Shown: positions 36,201-46,497 of the stretch, one piece after another
How positions within the stretch are numbered: the stretch's first letter is position 1
How the letters are laid out: every line of letters starts with the position of its first letter
Origin: Formicarius rufipectus
Lineage: Eukaryota; Chordata; Aves; Passeriformes; Formicariidae
Direction of reading: 5' to 3'
Assembly (NCBI GenBank): GCA_013399695.1
Contig: VXAU01002492.1
Span: 817,854 to 881,853 of the forward strand
Length of the DNA stretch: 64,000 nucleotides
Position numbers and translations under genes: made by a program
The notes under the pieces: generated by a model
The model's database searches: none
The model's input: the letters and a program-made list of their open reading frames with translations, nothing else
Told to the model about the DNA's origin: nothing

Positions 36201-38006
36201 CGTGAGTTATAATTGCCTTAGTTCCATATACAAGAAAATGAATATGAAGTAAAAACTAATTCTAAAAACAGAAAAAAAAAAAAAGAGAATTAAAACCAAA
36301 CCAGTCAGACCCAGCTTCTTCTCATCAGCCTTCAGATTTTTCCCAAACCAGCACTAATTCAAGGATTCCTTGGGGAGAGCTGCGAGTTTAGAGTGTTCAA
36401 GACAAATTCTATCTTCTAATGGCTTCCACTGTGTTCAGAAAGAATGAGGACTCTCAAGGTGTACAATTCACAGAATATATTCTTTACTACTGAGAGAATT
36501 TAGAGGCAGGAGAAAAAGACACAGTGACTATTCAATAGACAGTCAAGAAAGAAAAAAAGGTAGTCGGGGGGAAAAAATTCCAGGTTGGGTCAGGTTTTGT
36601 ATCATTGTTACAGAGCTGGCAAAAGAGCAGCAGGAAGAATAAAATGAATATCTACTAGACTGTGTTCTAATAAATATTCTTTTGATTTATTTTTTAATTC
36701 AAGCTCAGTCTTTTGCAGCTGCATGAACTATTTTGTTTGACTGAGCTTGACATGGCTTGTGTGGTTAATGATGCATATTTTCATCAGAGGTGTATCTTAA
36801 TGTGTGCCGTGATTGAAAGAATTGAGAAGGTAACACTTATGCTTTCTCAAATTCTTAAGCAGGAGGAATGTGAACGTCCCTTAAATGATTCCAAATTCAT
36901 TCCATACATTTCACAAGGCATTTCCAGTAGCTAATAAATACCTGGAAATGTAACACCTGGCCAGCATTTGGTGCTTTACACCAAAAGGCCCTATGACATC
37001 TAAATATCCTCAAGTGAGGGGGGTAGTAAGTCTGTGCAGCATCAAGATGGAATAATTCACCTTATTTAATTACACTGACAGCAGAAAGTTAAGTTGAAAT
37101 GAAAACTGGTGTCTGAACTTTGTTGGAACCAACTTAGGAGATTCAGCTGGTGTCAAGGTAAATTTCTAGTAAATTAAAACCAATCCTTAGAGTAGATGGA
37201 ACTTGGCTTAGCAAAAAAAAAATCCCTCCCTTTTTTTTAATTATCATTTGAATTCCAAATAAAATGGTTAGCGAAGCAAGTGGTATACCAGTTTCCTCCC
37301 AGTGTGAAATGGCAAAAATTTAGATTTCTGTAAAAGACAGTGTATAAGGAATAAAAAAATAAAAAAATTTAAAAAAAAAAAAAAGTATAGGTATTCTTTT
37401 AACTGCCCATTCCTGCTGGGATCTTCCCTGAAAAGCAGAGCTGTGCTGTTAATCAGGTAATCCTGGGGAATGACTGGAGCAATGTGTCAGCCATGGGAGG
37501 AAATAAAATGAACAGCTGCAATTGGATTATGCATTCCTCTCATTACCCAGATCCAAATGCCTGATGAACACTGTGTGTGCAATGAAAGGAATGTCAATGT
37601 TGCATATAAAGCAGCAAATCAAAGTGTCTGCAGTTCACATAACGCTGGCCCGTGCCTTGAGGCACAGCCCCGGGCTAGGGGTGCTCAGGAAGCTGCCTCC
37701 TTCCTCCAGAAGCTCTGGTGTCTCCAAGCCACACTCCCCCAGGCCTGCACTGCTCCTCTGCTGCTCTGGGGAAGGGAAGGGAAGGAATGATTGCAGCTGA
37801 CAGCCCTCTCCATGCCTGGCCAGCTGCTCGGATCATTAGCGAGCAGGGCTGTGAAGCCAATTCCAGGCCCCTTCTCTGCCAAGTCCTTCGCAGGGGGAAA
37901 TGTCTGGGAAGCCGAGGCTGATTGTTACCCCACTGCTGAGCCCAAGGTCGGGCAGGCATTAGCCAGAGGAGGAGAAGCTCTGCATCACTGAATAAAGAAA
38001 TAATAT
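33286..38006. other. Unique non-coding DNA, no gene seen
   Basis: No supported gene. At 34.79-34.86 kb a sequence with 'CTGAATAAAGATACTTGTAT' resembles the poly(A)-signal region of an LTR, but I found no matching ends. A-runs occur at 36271-36285 and 37370-37384. At 37.65-37.95 kb the DNA is GC-richer with overlapping frames on both strands and no motifs. Confidence 0.5.
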
Positions 38007-38451
38007 CTAGAGTGTGGGATTTCCATGCGAGGCATGGACGACTCGAGACATCAATATGATGATCAGAGAACACCATTTATTTGAATCAGGCGACAGCCTT
38101 TTATATACTTATTATGCTTCTATGCGTGAGCTTGCTGTTTTGCTTATCGGTTATTCACACCTAAAATGTTCTAACACTTATTTTCCATTGGCTTATTCTC
38201 ATTGATGTTCTTTATGTCCTTACTTATTCTAATAACTACACTAAGGTATTGTTTCATATATCTAGTTCCTAATTATTGTTTCTCTTTGTGGTTCTATGTG
38301 TCTTTCACATCCTTGTAGCATCAGAAGGCCATCAGAACCAAAGATCATGTTCTCACAATTGCAACACATTGATTAGAGCAAAAGGTTGTGTCCTTATTGT
38401 TACCATTGTAGCATATTGTCTATATCAATGTTATGAACCCCTACACTAGAG
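38007..38451 (-). mobile_element. ERVK-type solo LTR with perfect 6-bp target-site duplication
   Basis: The LTR occupies 38013-38445 (433 bases) and reads on the minus strand from TGTAGGGG to ..ATCCCACA, with TG and CA ends. It is flanked by an exact 6-base direct repeat, CTAGAG, at 38007-38012 and 38446-38451. A 6-base duplication is usual for class II (beta-like, ERVK) elements. A TATA box (GTATATAAAAGG) lies at 38097-38108 and a poly(A) signal AATAAA at 38076-38081, both on the minus strand. The two signals are so close that the R region must be short. No internal viral genes are present. The perfect duplication indicates a comparatively recent insertion that later lost its body by LTR-LTR recombination. 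The ERVK label is from signal layout and duplication length, not from an alignment. Confidence 0.9.
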
Positions 38452-38469
38452 CTGCTGATAGGAGAGGGG

Positions 38470-38515
38470 CATGTCATTGCCATCTGAATTGCCATGTCAT
38501 TGCCATCTGAATTGC
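38470..38515. repeat. Perfect 23-bp tandem duplication
   Basis: Two exact, adjacent 23-base copies of the unit beginning CATGTCATTGCC and ending CTGAATTGC (38470-38492 and 38493-38515), with the first bases of a third copy following. It starts 19 bases beyond the ERVK LTR duplication. It appears recent because no base has diverged. Confidence 0.95.
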
Positions 38516-40690
38516 CATTTGTACCTCGACAGAGTCACAGGTCTCTGTGAAGGGAGACAATAAAATGACAGCACTCTTGCCCAGGATGACTGGGACAATA
38601 TTCTAATTTATGTGCCCAGATTATCATCTGTGTGTCAATGGGGGTAAATCCAGACATCTGAGAAGGATTTTATCCTGTCTGCCTTCCCTCAGAGTGCAGC
38701 TCTGAACTTGGATCCCTTGGTTCCTGACAGAGAGATATCATTACAGCGTTCTTGTCATTGAGAACGTTCTTGATAAGTATGTACTGGGACTGAAATCACT
38801 CCTGAGAAAGAAAAAAAGCCTGGGTTGCTTTAGGAGTAAAGGCAAACTGCTGTTGTTACAAAACTCTAATTTGTTTCTATTAAAAAATTGATACAAAAAA
38901 TAATTCAGTAACAATAATAAAGAATAAACTCTCTTTGCTCTGATTTGTTAGTTTAATGTAGAGAAAGAGCACGTGACAAAAAGCAACTTTCTGCTACAGC
39001 AGCGTGTAACTTCCAGCACTATTCCCATTTACCTGAATATACTGACATATACAGAAACAAAGAGCAGTTTTCTCTTTTTTTGTTCTGCAAGTAAGTGCTG
39101 AAGCTTCAGGAGTGTTTTGTCCTGAAACTAGAAGTAATACACACTAATATACTGCAGCCTGCGGAAATCCTTTATATTGGAAGACACAAGGTGGGAGTCT
39201 AATAATGTGTGCATAGAGAGGAACAAATGCCCTAAATATTAAGGCATAAAAATTAAATTACATTATCTGGCATTACCACAGTAGCATCTGACAGTTTTAC
39301 ACATGCACATGGTTCGCAAAGTCACATGAAAAATGTCACCTAGTTAGCAAAAGTCTCCTTTAGGAAAAGTCAAGAAAGAGACCTCTTCTTGTGAGCAAGT
39401 AATAAATAGAAGTTTCCTAATAAATGCAACTGCTTTCTATTGTGAGACAATAAGGTAATTTGGGATAATTAGTAGCTCTTACTGGCACATATTTATGATG
39501 TTGAAGGCTACACCTCCATCAGTTTACTAACGTTATTAGTCATCCTTTCAAGAAACAGTAAATTTATTTATTTTCTTTATGTATTTCAGTGGAAGAACTG
39601 CCAGGTTTTCTGGAACTGAGACTGTAACATGTGCTCCCACATCCCATGGATGCCAGCAGAAATGGAGCTCTTTTTATGAAACATTGTACTTCTGCTCAGC
39701 CTTGTTTACTAGTTTCTGACCCTCAGTAGAAAAAGGCAGCCAGCCTGGAAATACCTATTTGTTGTTTGTCTGTAAAATGGTGCTATTGGATCTTTTATGT
39801 TCTTCTCAATATGCAGATCAATATACAGATAATGCTGTCTGGTTTGGGCTGGTTTCTAAAGCCAACAGAAATAGCTTAAAACTTTGCTGCCAAGTGGCTC
39901 TTTGCTATACAGGAACAACATGCAGGAGCAGGAAACCACACTGAGAACTGTGTAGTTTGACTAATAATGAACTGTATAAGAACACATCCCTAACAGAGAG
40001 GTTTCTTGCTAAGATGTACAGTACTTCTTTCCTTTCATTCTTTTCCTCACTGAATGATGTCTCAGGCCCAAATCTCCCAGCTGCAGACATATATCACTAC
40101 AGTCAGCACTATTGAGCCTGTCTCAGATTTTTGGACTGATTAAATATTTGGTAAGTTAAGTTAATAATGCAAAACCTGTTCTGGATTACAGCATAGTATC
40201 CAACACGTGGACATGGTCAGGGAGAAGTTCCTCCACAGGATTAAAGGAGAAGAAACACCATTCTGTACTGGTGCTGGCTATAATCTTGATGTACTTAGAA
40301 AGAAACAGAAGTGAATAAACTTTCAAAACTTGCAGAGATTTACACAGAGAAATATTCACATGCCAAAAGAATTCTCTTTATGAAGCCCAAGAGACTTGCT
40401 TTTACGGGTAAGCATTCACTAAGCAAATTGCCAGCTACTTTATACAGGTGCACAGAGCAGCCACATAAAGGAAGAGAATTGTTTTATGGAAGCAAAAGAG
40501 AGATGCTGAAATCATGCCAAACAAGGAAGGGGCAATCCCATCCAGCAGACTAAGCAAGTGATGCTATGGATCCATAAGCAAGTAACTAAGCCACCCACAC
40601 TGCTACAGAGTCTGCCAAGAAGACAGATGGTGCTGCTTGTGAAATATCTTCAGATGTTCCTCATAGTTTACAGCATCTATTTTATGGTGG
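38516..40690. other. Unique AT-rich non-coding DNA, no gene seen
   Basis: No supported gene or recognisable repeat. Frames stay at or below 80 codons. Confidence 0.6.
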
Positions 40691-40722
40691 AAATAAATAA
40701 ATAAATAAATAAATAAATAAAA
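40691..40722. repeat. (AAAT)8 microsatellite
   Basis: About eight uninterrupted AAAT units. Confidence 0.95.
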
Positions 40723-43700
40723 AGTAGTCTTTTATTCCTTACATTTTATTGGCTACAAATGTTATGTCCTTTTAAATCAGCCTACAGAAAGATCTGCTCT
40801 TAATTAAAGTCTTTAAATAATTGGCAGGTTTTAACTTGCCTGTGGAAGTTTGATCTCCATACGCGCAATTCTACCTCAAAGGCTCAATCCACATTTCGTT
40901 GAGTTAATCATTTGTGTAGGCAAATGCCCAGTTAGGATCTCTCCATACCTTTCAGGTCTGCTCAGCCTCCAAAATATCTGTGCTAAATAAAAACACTTTT
41001 GCAAAACCTGTGGGGTTTTAAACTGCATTAATGATGTTTGACAGCCTGCCTCTAAAAGATGCTATTCTGGCATTTTTGTCATAGATTTCACTGGACCAGC
41101 CACCTGTGTTTGCCTTCACAGTTTGGGGATGATAGTAAGAAGGGCAGTGGGTTCTGCAGAACACTTTGAATCTGGAAGATTTAGAATATTTTCTCAACTG
41201 TAATGAGCTGAGTTTCTTTACTTTCAATTGCTTCTGCTGTACCCTTATTTTTAAAACAGTTTAACTATCAGGTCACTGACATTCATGTGACTAAGTTTTA
41301 TAAACAAAAAAGAAAATATGCATCTTTTTCATATCATCTGGTTGTTTGGTTTTATTGTTTTGGTTTTTTTTTCAAGAAAATGTAATACTTCTCAAGTACA
41401 CCATTACCAAGTGTACAATACAAAAGAGGATTTCACTCAGACAAGCTCTCAGCTTCAACCAAAGTGCTCATTTTGCAACAGTCAGTAGAGGAAAAGAAGG
41501 CAAGATGCTCATCACTTAAATTCATCCTGGCATTATCACTTTATACAAGTTATTTTGTTTTAGAAACCCATGCACATTCATGACAATCACACTCATTTTT
41601 CCCACCAAAGATCAGGTATACAGGTAGCTACTATTTTTCAGCTTCTGTGCACTAAACCTGTGTGTACTGTACTAAAGGAATGGGTTTTAATCTCATAATC
41701 ACTGATGAACTGTCTGCTTTACATCAAGACCAATGAAAAATATGTATATTAGAAAAGATACTCTTATTTTGGGGCTTTTGGTTGCCATTAGTTTTTTAAA
41801 TCAGCTCAGGATCTCTTACATTCCCCATATTGAAGTTTTGGATACATTTAAGAGTTGAAAACTGACATTTTTAAAGTCCTGCTTAGTCAGTTTTTAAACC
41901 ATCCAAGTAACATAATTTTCTCTGGTTCCCATTTTGGGAAGGCTGTTGTTTTGTTTTGTTGTTTGTTTTTGTGGGTTTTTTTAAACAGTCCATTTTTATT
42001 TTATTTTTTTAAAGACATTTTAATTTGAAAACCAACAGTACCATGAATATTATTCTACCCTGTTTTTATGGGAAGATTGACATGAAAGGGGCTCTGTGAC
42101 ACAATCTGCTTTTGAGTTTCCATCCCACTGGAGTCCACTGAAGTCCCCTCCCTGAGATGCCCTCAGTGACCAGCTACCACAGAGCTCCCTGTCCATCACA
42201 AAGGTGTCCTCGCCTTCCTTACCAGACACCCTTTAGTCCCACTTCTTCTGAGCAATCAGAGGTAAAAAAATAAGATAAATCAAATTAATTAAAAAATACA
42301 GTCATCCAGCAAGTATTTTTAAAGGATGAGTCCCAAGGCCCAGTTTCTATGTAATGGTTATTTAACCACCCAGCTGTTTCCAGTCCCCAGCTACAACAGG
42401 GATGTTTTCCTCTGTCCTCCTTTCCAGCAGGCAGCTGAGCTAAACTCTGACCAGGCTTGAAGCCTGTTGGTAGACAGGGTTAATAGGTCCTCATTAGCCT
42501 TCTCTGAGCCAACTGCCTTTTGGAGGACCCCATTTCCATGGGTCTTTATCTGTCTCACCATCAAAAACTCTGGGCAAGTTTCACCTTTACAAACCTCTTG
42601 GCAGTGCTTGCACCTCCCCTGCCACAGTCAGCCAGCCATGAAAGTGCTAATTAGCTGTTACAACACAGTTCATTAGAATATTGGGTGCTGGTTATATCTA
42701 TTTCCAAGCGGGGAAACTTGCTGAAGACTTGGGATTCATGTTGAGCCCCTGTTTAATAATTTCTCTCCATGAAAGATGGATATTCAGGAGCCCTTACTCT
42801 GCTGGGATCTAAATTCACTGTCCTGGGCATGTCCTGTGGGCATCCACTCTGCTATTGCACTTTCAGAAGAGAAAGTATTCAAAGCACAAGGCAGATTTAG
42901 ACACATTTCAACTTACTTTCACTCTCTCCCCTCCCACTTCAGTAAGTTATATCTTGTATATTCTTGTATATGTTCTTTACTAAGTAGCATATGGAACCTT
43001 ATGCACCAGAATGTGCATGATCCTACTTTGTTTGCCACGTGCTTCAGTTTAAACTAGCCTTCAATAATCCCTTACACTTTAGGTACAATCATCGGGACTG
43101 TGTTTAAGCCCTGCCAAACAGTGTAACACAAAGGCAGACTCCCTCTCTCCCTGTTCTGTGCTCTCAAGGACTGACACAACTTGCCCCTGGGAATTCTTCA
43201 ATATGTTAACAAATGAAGCATTTAAGCTCATTAATTCAGACATTATAGTTTGGAAAAAAATCAAATATTCCTTAGTGCAGAAGAGTGGATCTATGGAGTT
43301 ACAGATGTTGGCAAACCAAAATAGTGTTGTATCTTTAAATGGTACTGCAAAGGGCAAATTGACAGCCTGGAGATGTCCTTTCATCTGCAGAAAGAGATAT
43401 GAAAGATTCTGTGTGATCTGACTGACACCAGAGCCAACATAAAAGGACACTGACTCATTTTTCAAGGTAGGAAGAAATCAGCTGCATTCTGCTTACATTT
43501 ATTACCTTGCACATATCCAGCCCTTCTCAGAACTGGACTTGCTTTTGCTCTCCATTGCCATGGCCATTAATCCATTTGCTCACAGATGCTCCCCCTCACA
43601 TTTTAGGGTTGTTCTCCCAATTCCACAGAAAAATTATTGGCCAACTACTGCCTAAATTACTGTATTGATTTCAGCAACTGTCTAAGCAAAAACCCAACAA

Positions 43701-43859
43701 GCAGCCTCAGGAACACGGAATTTCCTCAATGCCCTGGTTGTCCTGACAGTATTTCCTCAGCCTTTTGGCTCCTGACAGCCCTGATGAAACTGTTGCTCCT
43801 GATTTATCTGGAGGTGTGAGCAAGATCATCTGTTCTCAGAGCAACTTCTACAGAGCTGT
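40723..43859. other. Unique AT-rich non-coding DNA with two T/G tracts
   Basis: No supported gene. Short T/G-rich low-complexity tracts lie at about 41338-41373 and 41946-41981. The 128-codon minus frame at 43079-43465 and the overlapping plus frame have no family features. Confidence 0.55.
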
Positions 43860-44595
43860 TGTCCTGGTTAGAGTAGCCAGGATCAGTTTGTCACTGTGTG
43901 GGTGTGGATTCTAAACCCTCTCTGTCATTTTTCTCATGAACTGCTCACCATGGACCATTGGCAGCAGCTGCCCAGGGCACACCCCACCCCTCAGGGCACA
44001 GGGGGGTGTTTAGGAACTTCTGTGGGATAAGGAAGTTTTCCTGTCTTCACACCAATGACTCAGGTGTGATAAGTCCCTTCCAGGGAGCCACCAGCACCTT
44101 CACACCCACCTGAGGGGTCATGTCTGCTCAGGGGCCAGCAGGGATGCCAAAAATATGCCAGGATTGACCTCACAGAGTAAATCACCTCTTGGGAAACTCC
44201 CCACCCTGGGGGAGGGACTGGGCCATCTGAGCCCAAGCAGAGATAAGCTTGGAGTTTTGGGACTGGGATCTGTTGTCAGATCCAGAGGAGGAGCAGAGCT
44301 ATAACAGGACTGGGACTGCCACTCTCAACCAGACTGACCATCATCTTCACCAGCAGGTTTCTTCCTTTCTTTTTACTTTGCAACCAGAGGGCCCATGTGG
44401 TGCTCAGCACAGGGGTGGGTGAGCTCCATCCTGCTCGTGCCCCATTGGGCTGCACAGCTGGTTTTAGTTGGTCAAACGAATTTTCCTTCTGTATCAGTGT
44501 ATTTCTTGTGATCCTTTTATTAAATTGTTATCCTGACTTGCAATCCCATTCTGAGCTGGATTCATTTCTCCTGCTGGTTTAGCTCTAAACCAGCA
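43860..44595 (+). mobile_element. LTR of an endogenous retrovirus (same family as the 31.7 kb copy)
   Basis: A plus-strand long terminal repeat starting TGTCCTGGTT and ending ..TAAACCAGCA. It shares most of its length with the minus-strand copy at 31727-32490, including the 'ACCATTGGCAGCAGCTGCCC' block, the 'ACCTGAGGGGTCATGTCTGC' block, the 'TAAGCTTGGAGTTT' block and the 'TTCATTTCTCCTGC' block near the end. A poly(A) signal ATTAAA is at 44519-44524. Compared with the other copy it lacks about a dozen bases near 43900 and has a broken TATA box (AGATAAG against TATATAAG). No target-site duplication is evident, and no internal viral sequence is attached. The two copies differ by many substitutions, so neither is very young. 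Confidence 0.85.
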
Positions 44596-46274
44596 CAAAG
44601 ACAAGATGCAGGAAGTAGCAATCACTCTGATGTCACGTCGCTTTATCCAAAATCAAAACAATTAATTAAAAAAAAGACTATTAGATATAGACCCTACCAA
44701 GGGCTGCACTCTCATGTCTGCTGTGCCTTCATTAGTCCATGGTAGGAACTGGCAGGAGGAACAGACAGTGAGTCTTCTCAGAGCAGTAAAAACCACACAA
44801 AATCTACGAAGGAAATGAGGGTTGTTAAAGCTCTAAAGGAGTGAAAAATACTCCACATATCCTAAAAGGCCAAATGTTGTTTCCATGAGGAATCTTAGTT
44901 AATTTTCACATAAACCAGCTCCAAAATCTTTAAAAGGAGGGAAAGAATATCTGTTTCATCAGACACACACTTTCACTGGATTGCCTCTCTCGGTCTCAGA
45001 GATGCAACTTTTATTTTGCCAGTCTTGTAACTCCTGGTGCTGAAAAATAATTTTACCTTTCAATTTTAGTCACAGAGCACTATAACTGTGTCCTGAGATA
45101 ATTTTGAAACATAATGTCTTTTTTCAGGCCTTTGGTAACACGAGTTGCAAAGATTCAGATTTGGAATTTATTTTATTTTGTAATTATGCAAATGAGGTGG
45201 CACATCAGCATTAATCATACCCAATAAAGCTATCTGTTTCAATTTGAAATACTGAATAATTATTCATTAACAATGACGGGTGAAGGAGCTTAAATCAAAT
45301 AAACTAGCACTTTAGAGAAGCATCTTGCAAAAATATTCTTTGGGAGGATTGATTTTATTTGTTTTAGGGAAGTGGGCAAGCACAAATATTTAAACCCATA
45401 TATTATTGGTGAGAAGTATTGAAATAATGTCTTTCAAATGCATTCATATTTATAAATCCAGTATCTGGAGTTATGAAGAGGAAGCTAAAGTGTAAATATC
45501 ACTTATTTTCTATATCTTTAAAAACAGATGAATTGGCATCTGCGTCATTTTGCAGTGAATAAGTCATTTCTAATTAATTAATCTGTGAAGGACATTTCTA
45601 AACGAGCCTTCTCCAAAGCAGCCAAGGTCCAACAGGGATTGCTCGTGTGAGTGCAGCTCTCAGTGCAGCTCAGAGCTGCACTCTCTCAGCACACAGCTCC
45701 TCAGGTCACTGGGATCTGAGGCACTCGCTGTGCCGGCTTTGGTTTGTGTCTTGCTCAAAATGAACTCTGTCCCTCAGTTCAAATGGTTCAGCAGCAAATT
45801 GATCTCTCCAAGTTCACACAAGCCCAAACTCCTGGAAGAATTTCCTCCTTTCCTTAGACCCTGTGTCTTCTTCATTAACTTTGAAATAGGCTCCCTGCCT
45901 CACTTCTGCTGTTTCTTGTGCTTATCTTTTCACAGGGTAGTCAGCAGCTTCACCTTTTTAGCAGGCTTATCCAAGCTTACACTGTCAAAGCTGTTCTCAG
46001 CCCCAGCTAGGAAGAATGGCTCTGTATAAAAGGTGAGGAACATTGCAGTCAACTTCCACTGGCCAGTGGAGCTCAGGGAGCTGGGAATTAGTGCTGCTGG
46101 TGGGCACCTGGACCTTGTCTAGGATATAAAGTCTCTGCAAGGCTCCTCCAGTCAACAAGGATTTTGTGTTGATAGATGAAGGGGGTTTTTGGCACTAAGA
46201 CACCTAAATGCTCTCTTGTTCCCTGAATAAGGAACGTTTTTATTTTCCTATTCCCTAAACAGGGAAATTAAAGG
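44596..46274. other. Non-coding DNA, no gene seen
   Basis: No supported gene. A 99-codon frame at 45730-46029 has no family features. A perfect hairpin occurs at 45649-45683 and is listed separately. Confidence 0.55.
45649..45683. repeat. Perfect 12-bp inverted repeat (hairpin)
   Basis: The arms GAGTGCAGCTCT (45649-45660) and AGAGCTGCACTC (45672-45683) are exact reverse complements around an 11-base loop. The loop itself repeats AGTGCAGCTC, so the segment holds three related copies, two direct and one inverted. No function is known to me. Confidence 0.9.
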
Positions 46275-46279
46275 TTGTT

Positions 46280-46497
46280 TAATTTCAGGGAAAAGTTTTT
46301 CTCCCAGAGGGTGGTGGGCACTGACCAGGCTCCCCAGGGCAGTGGGCACAGCCCCAAGGCTGCCAGAGCTCAAGGAGTGTTTGGACAATGCTCTGAGGGC
46401 CAGAGGGGGATTGTTGGGGTGTCTGTGCAGGGCCAGGGGTTGGACTCGATGACCCTTGTGTGTCCTGTCCAGCTCAGGATATTCTATGATTCTATGG
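46280..46497 (+). mobile_element. CR1 LINE, 3' UTR fragment
   Basis: A sense-strand CR1 3' end of about 215 bases. It starts in the 'GAGGGTGGTGGGCACTG' block, continues through 'CAGGCTCCCCAGGGCAGTGG' and 'GGGGTTGGACTCGATGACC', and ends with ATATTCTATGATTCTATGG, two clear CR1 terminal repeats at about 46481-46497. It is 5'-truncated. The TTGGACTCGATGA wording points to a CR1 subgroup different from the tails at 1 and 23.4 kb. The 105-codon open frame through it is a shadow. Confidence 0.92.

Noticed and set aside
31720..44595. Reading the two LTRs as the ends of one provirus
   Set aside because: They are in inverted, not direct, orientation. Each has its own boundaries and no retroviral gene sequence was seen between them.
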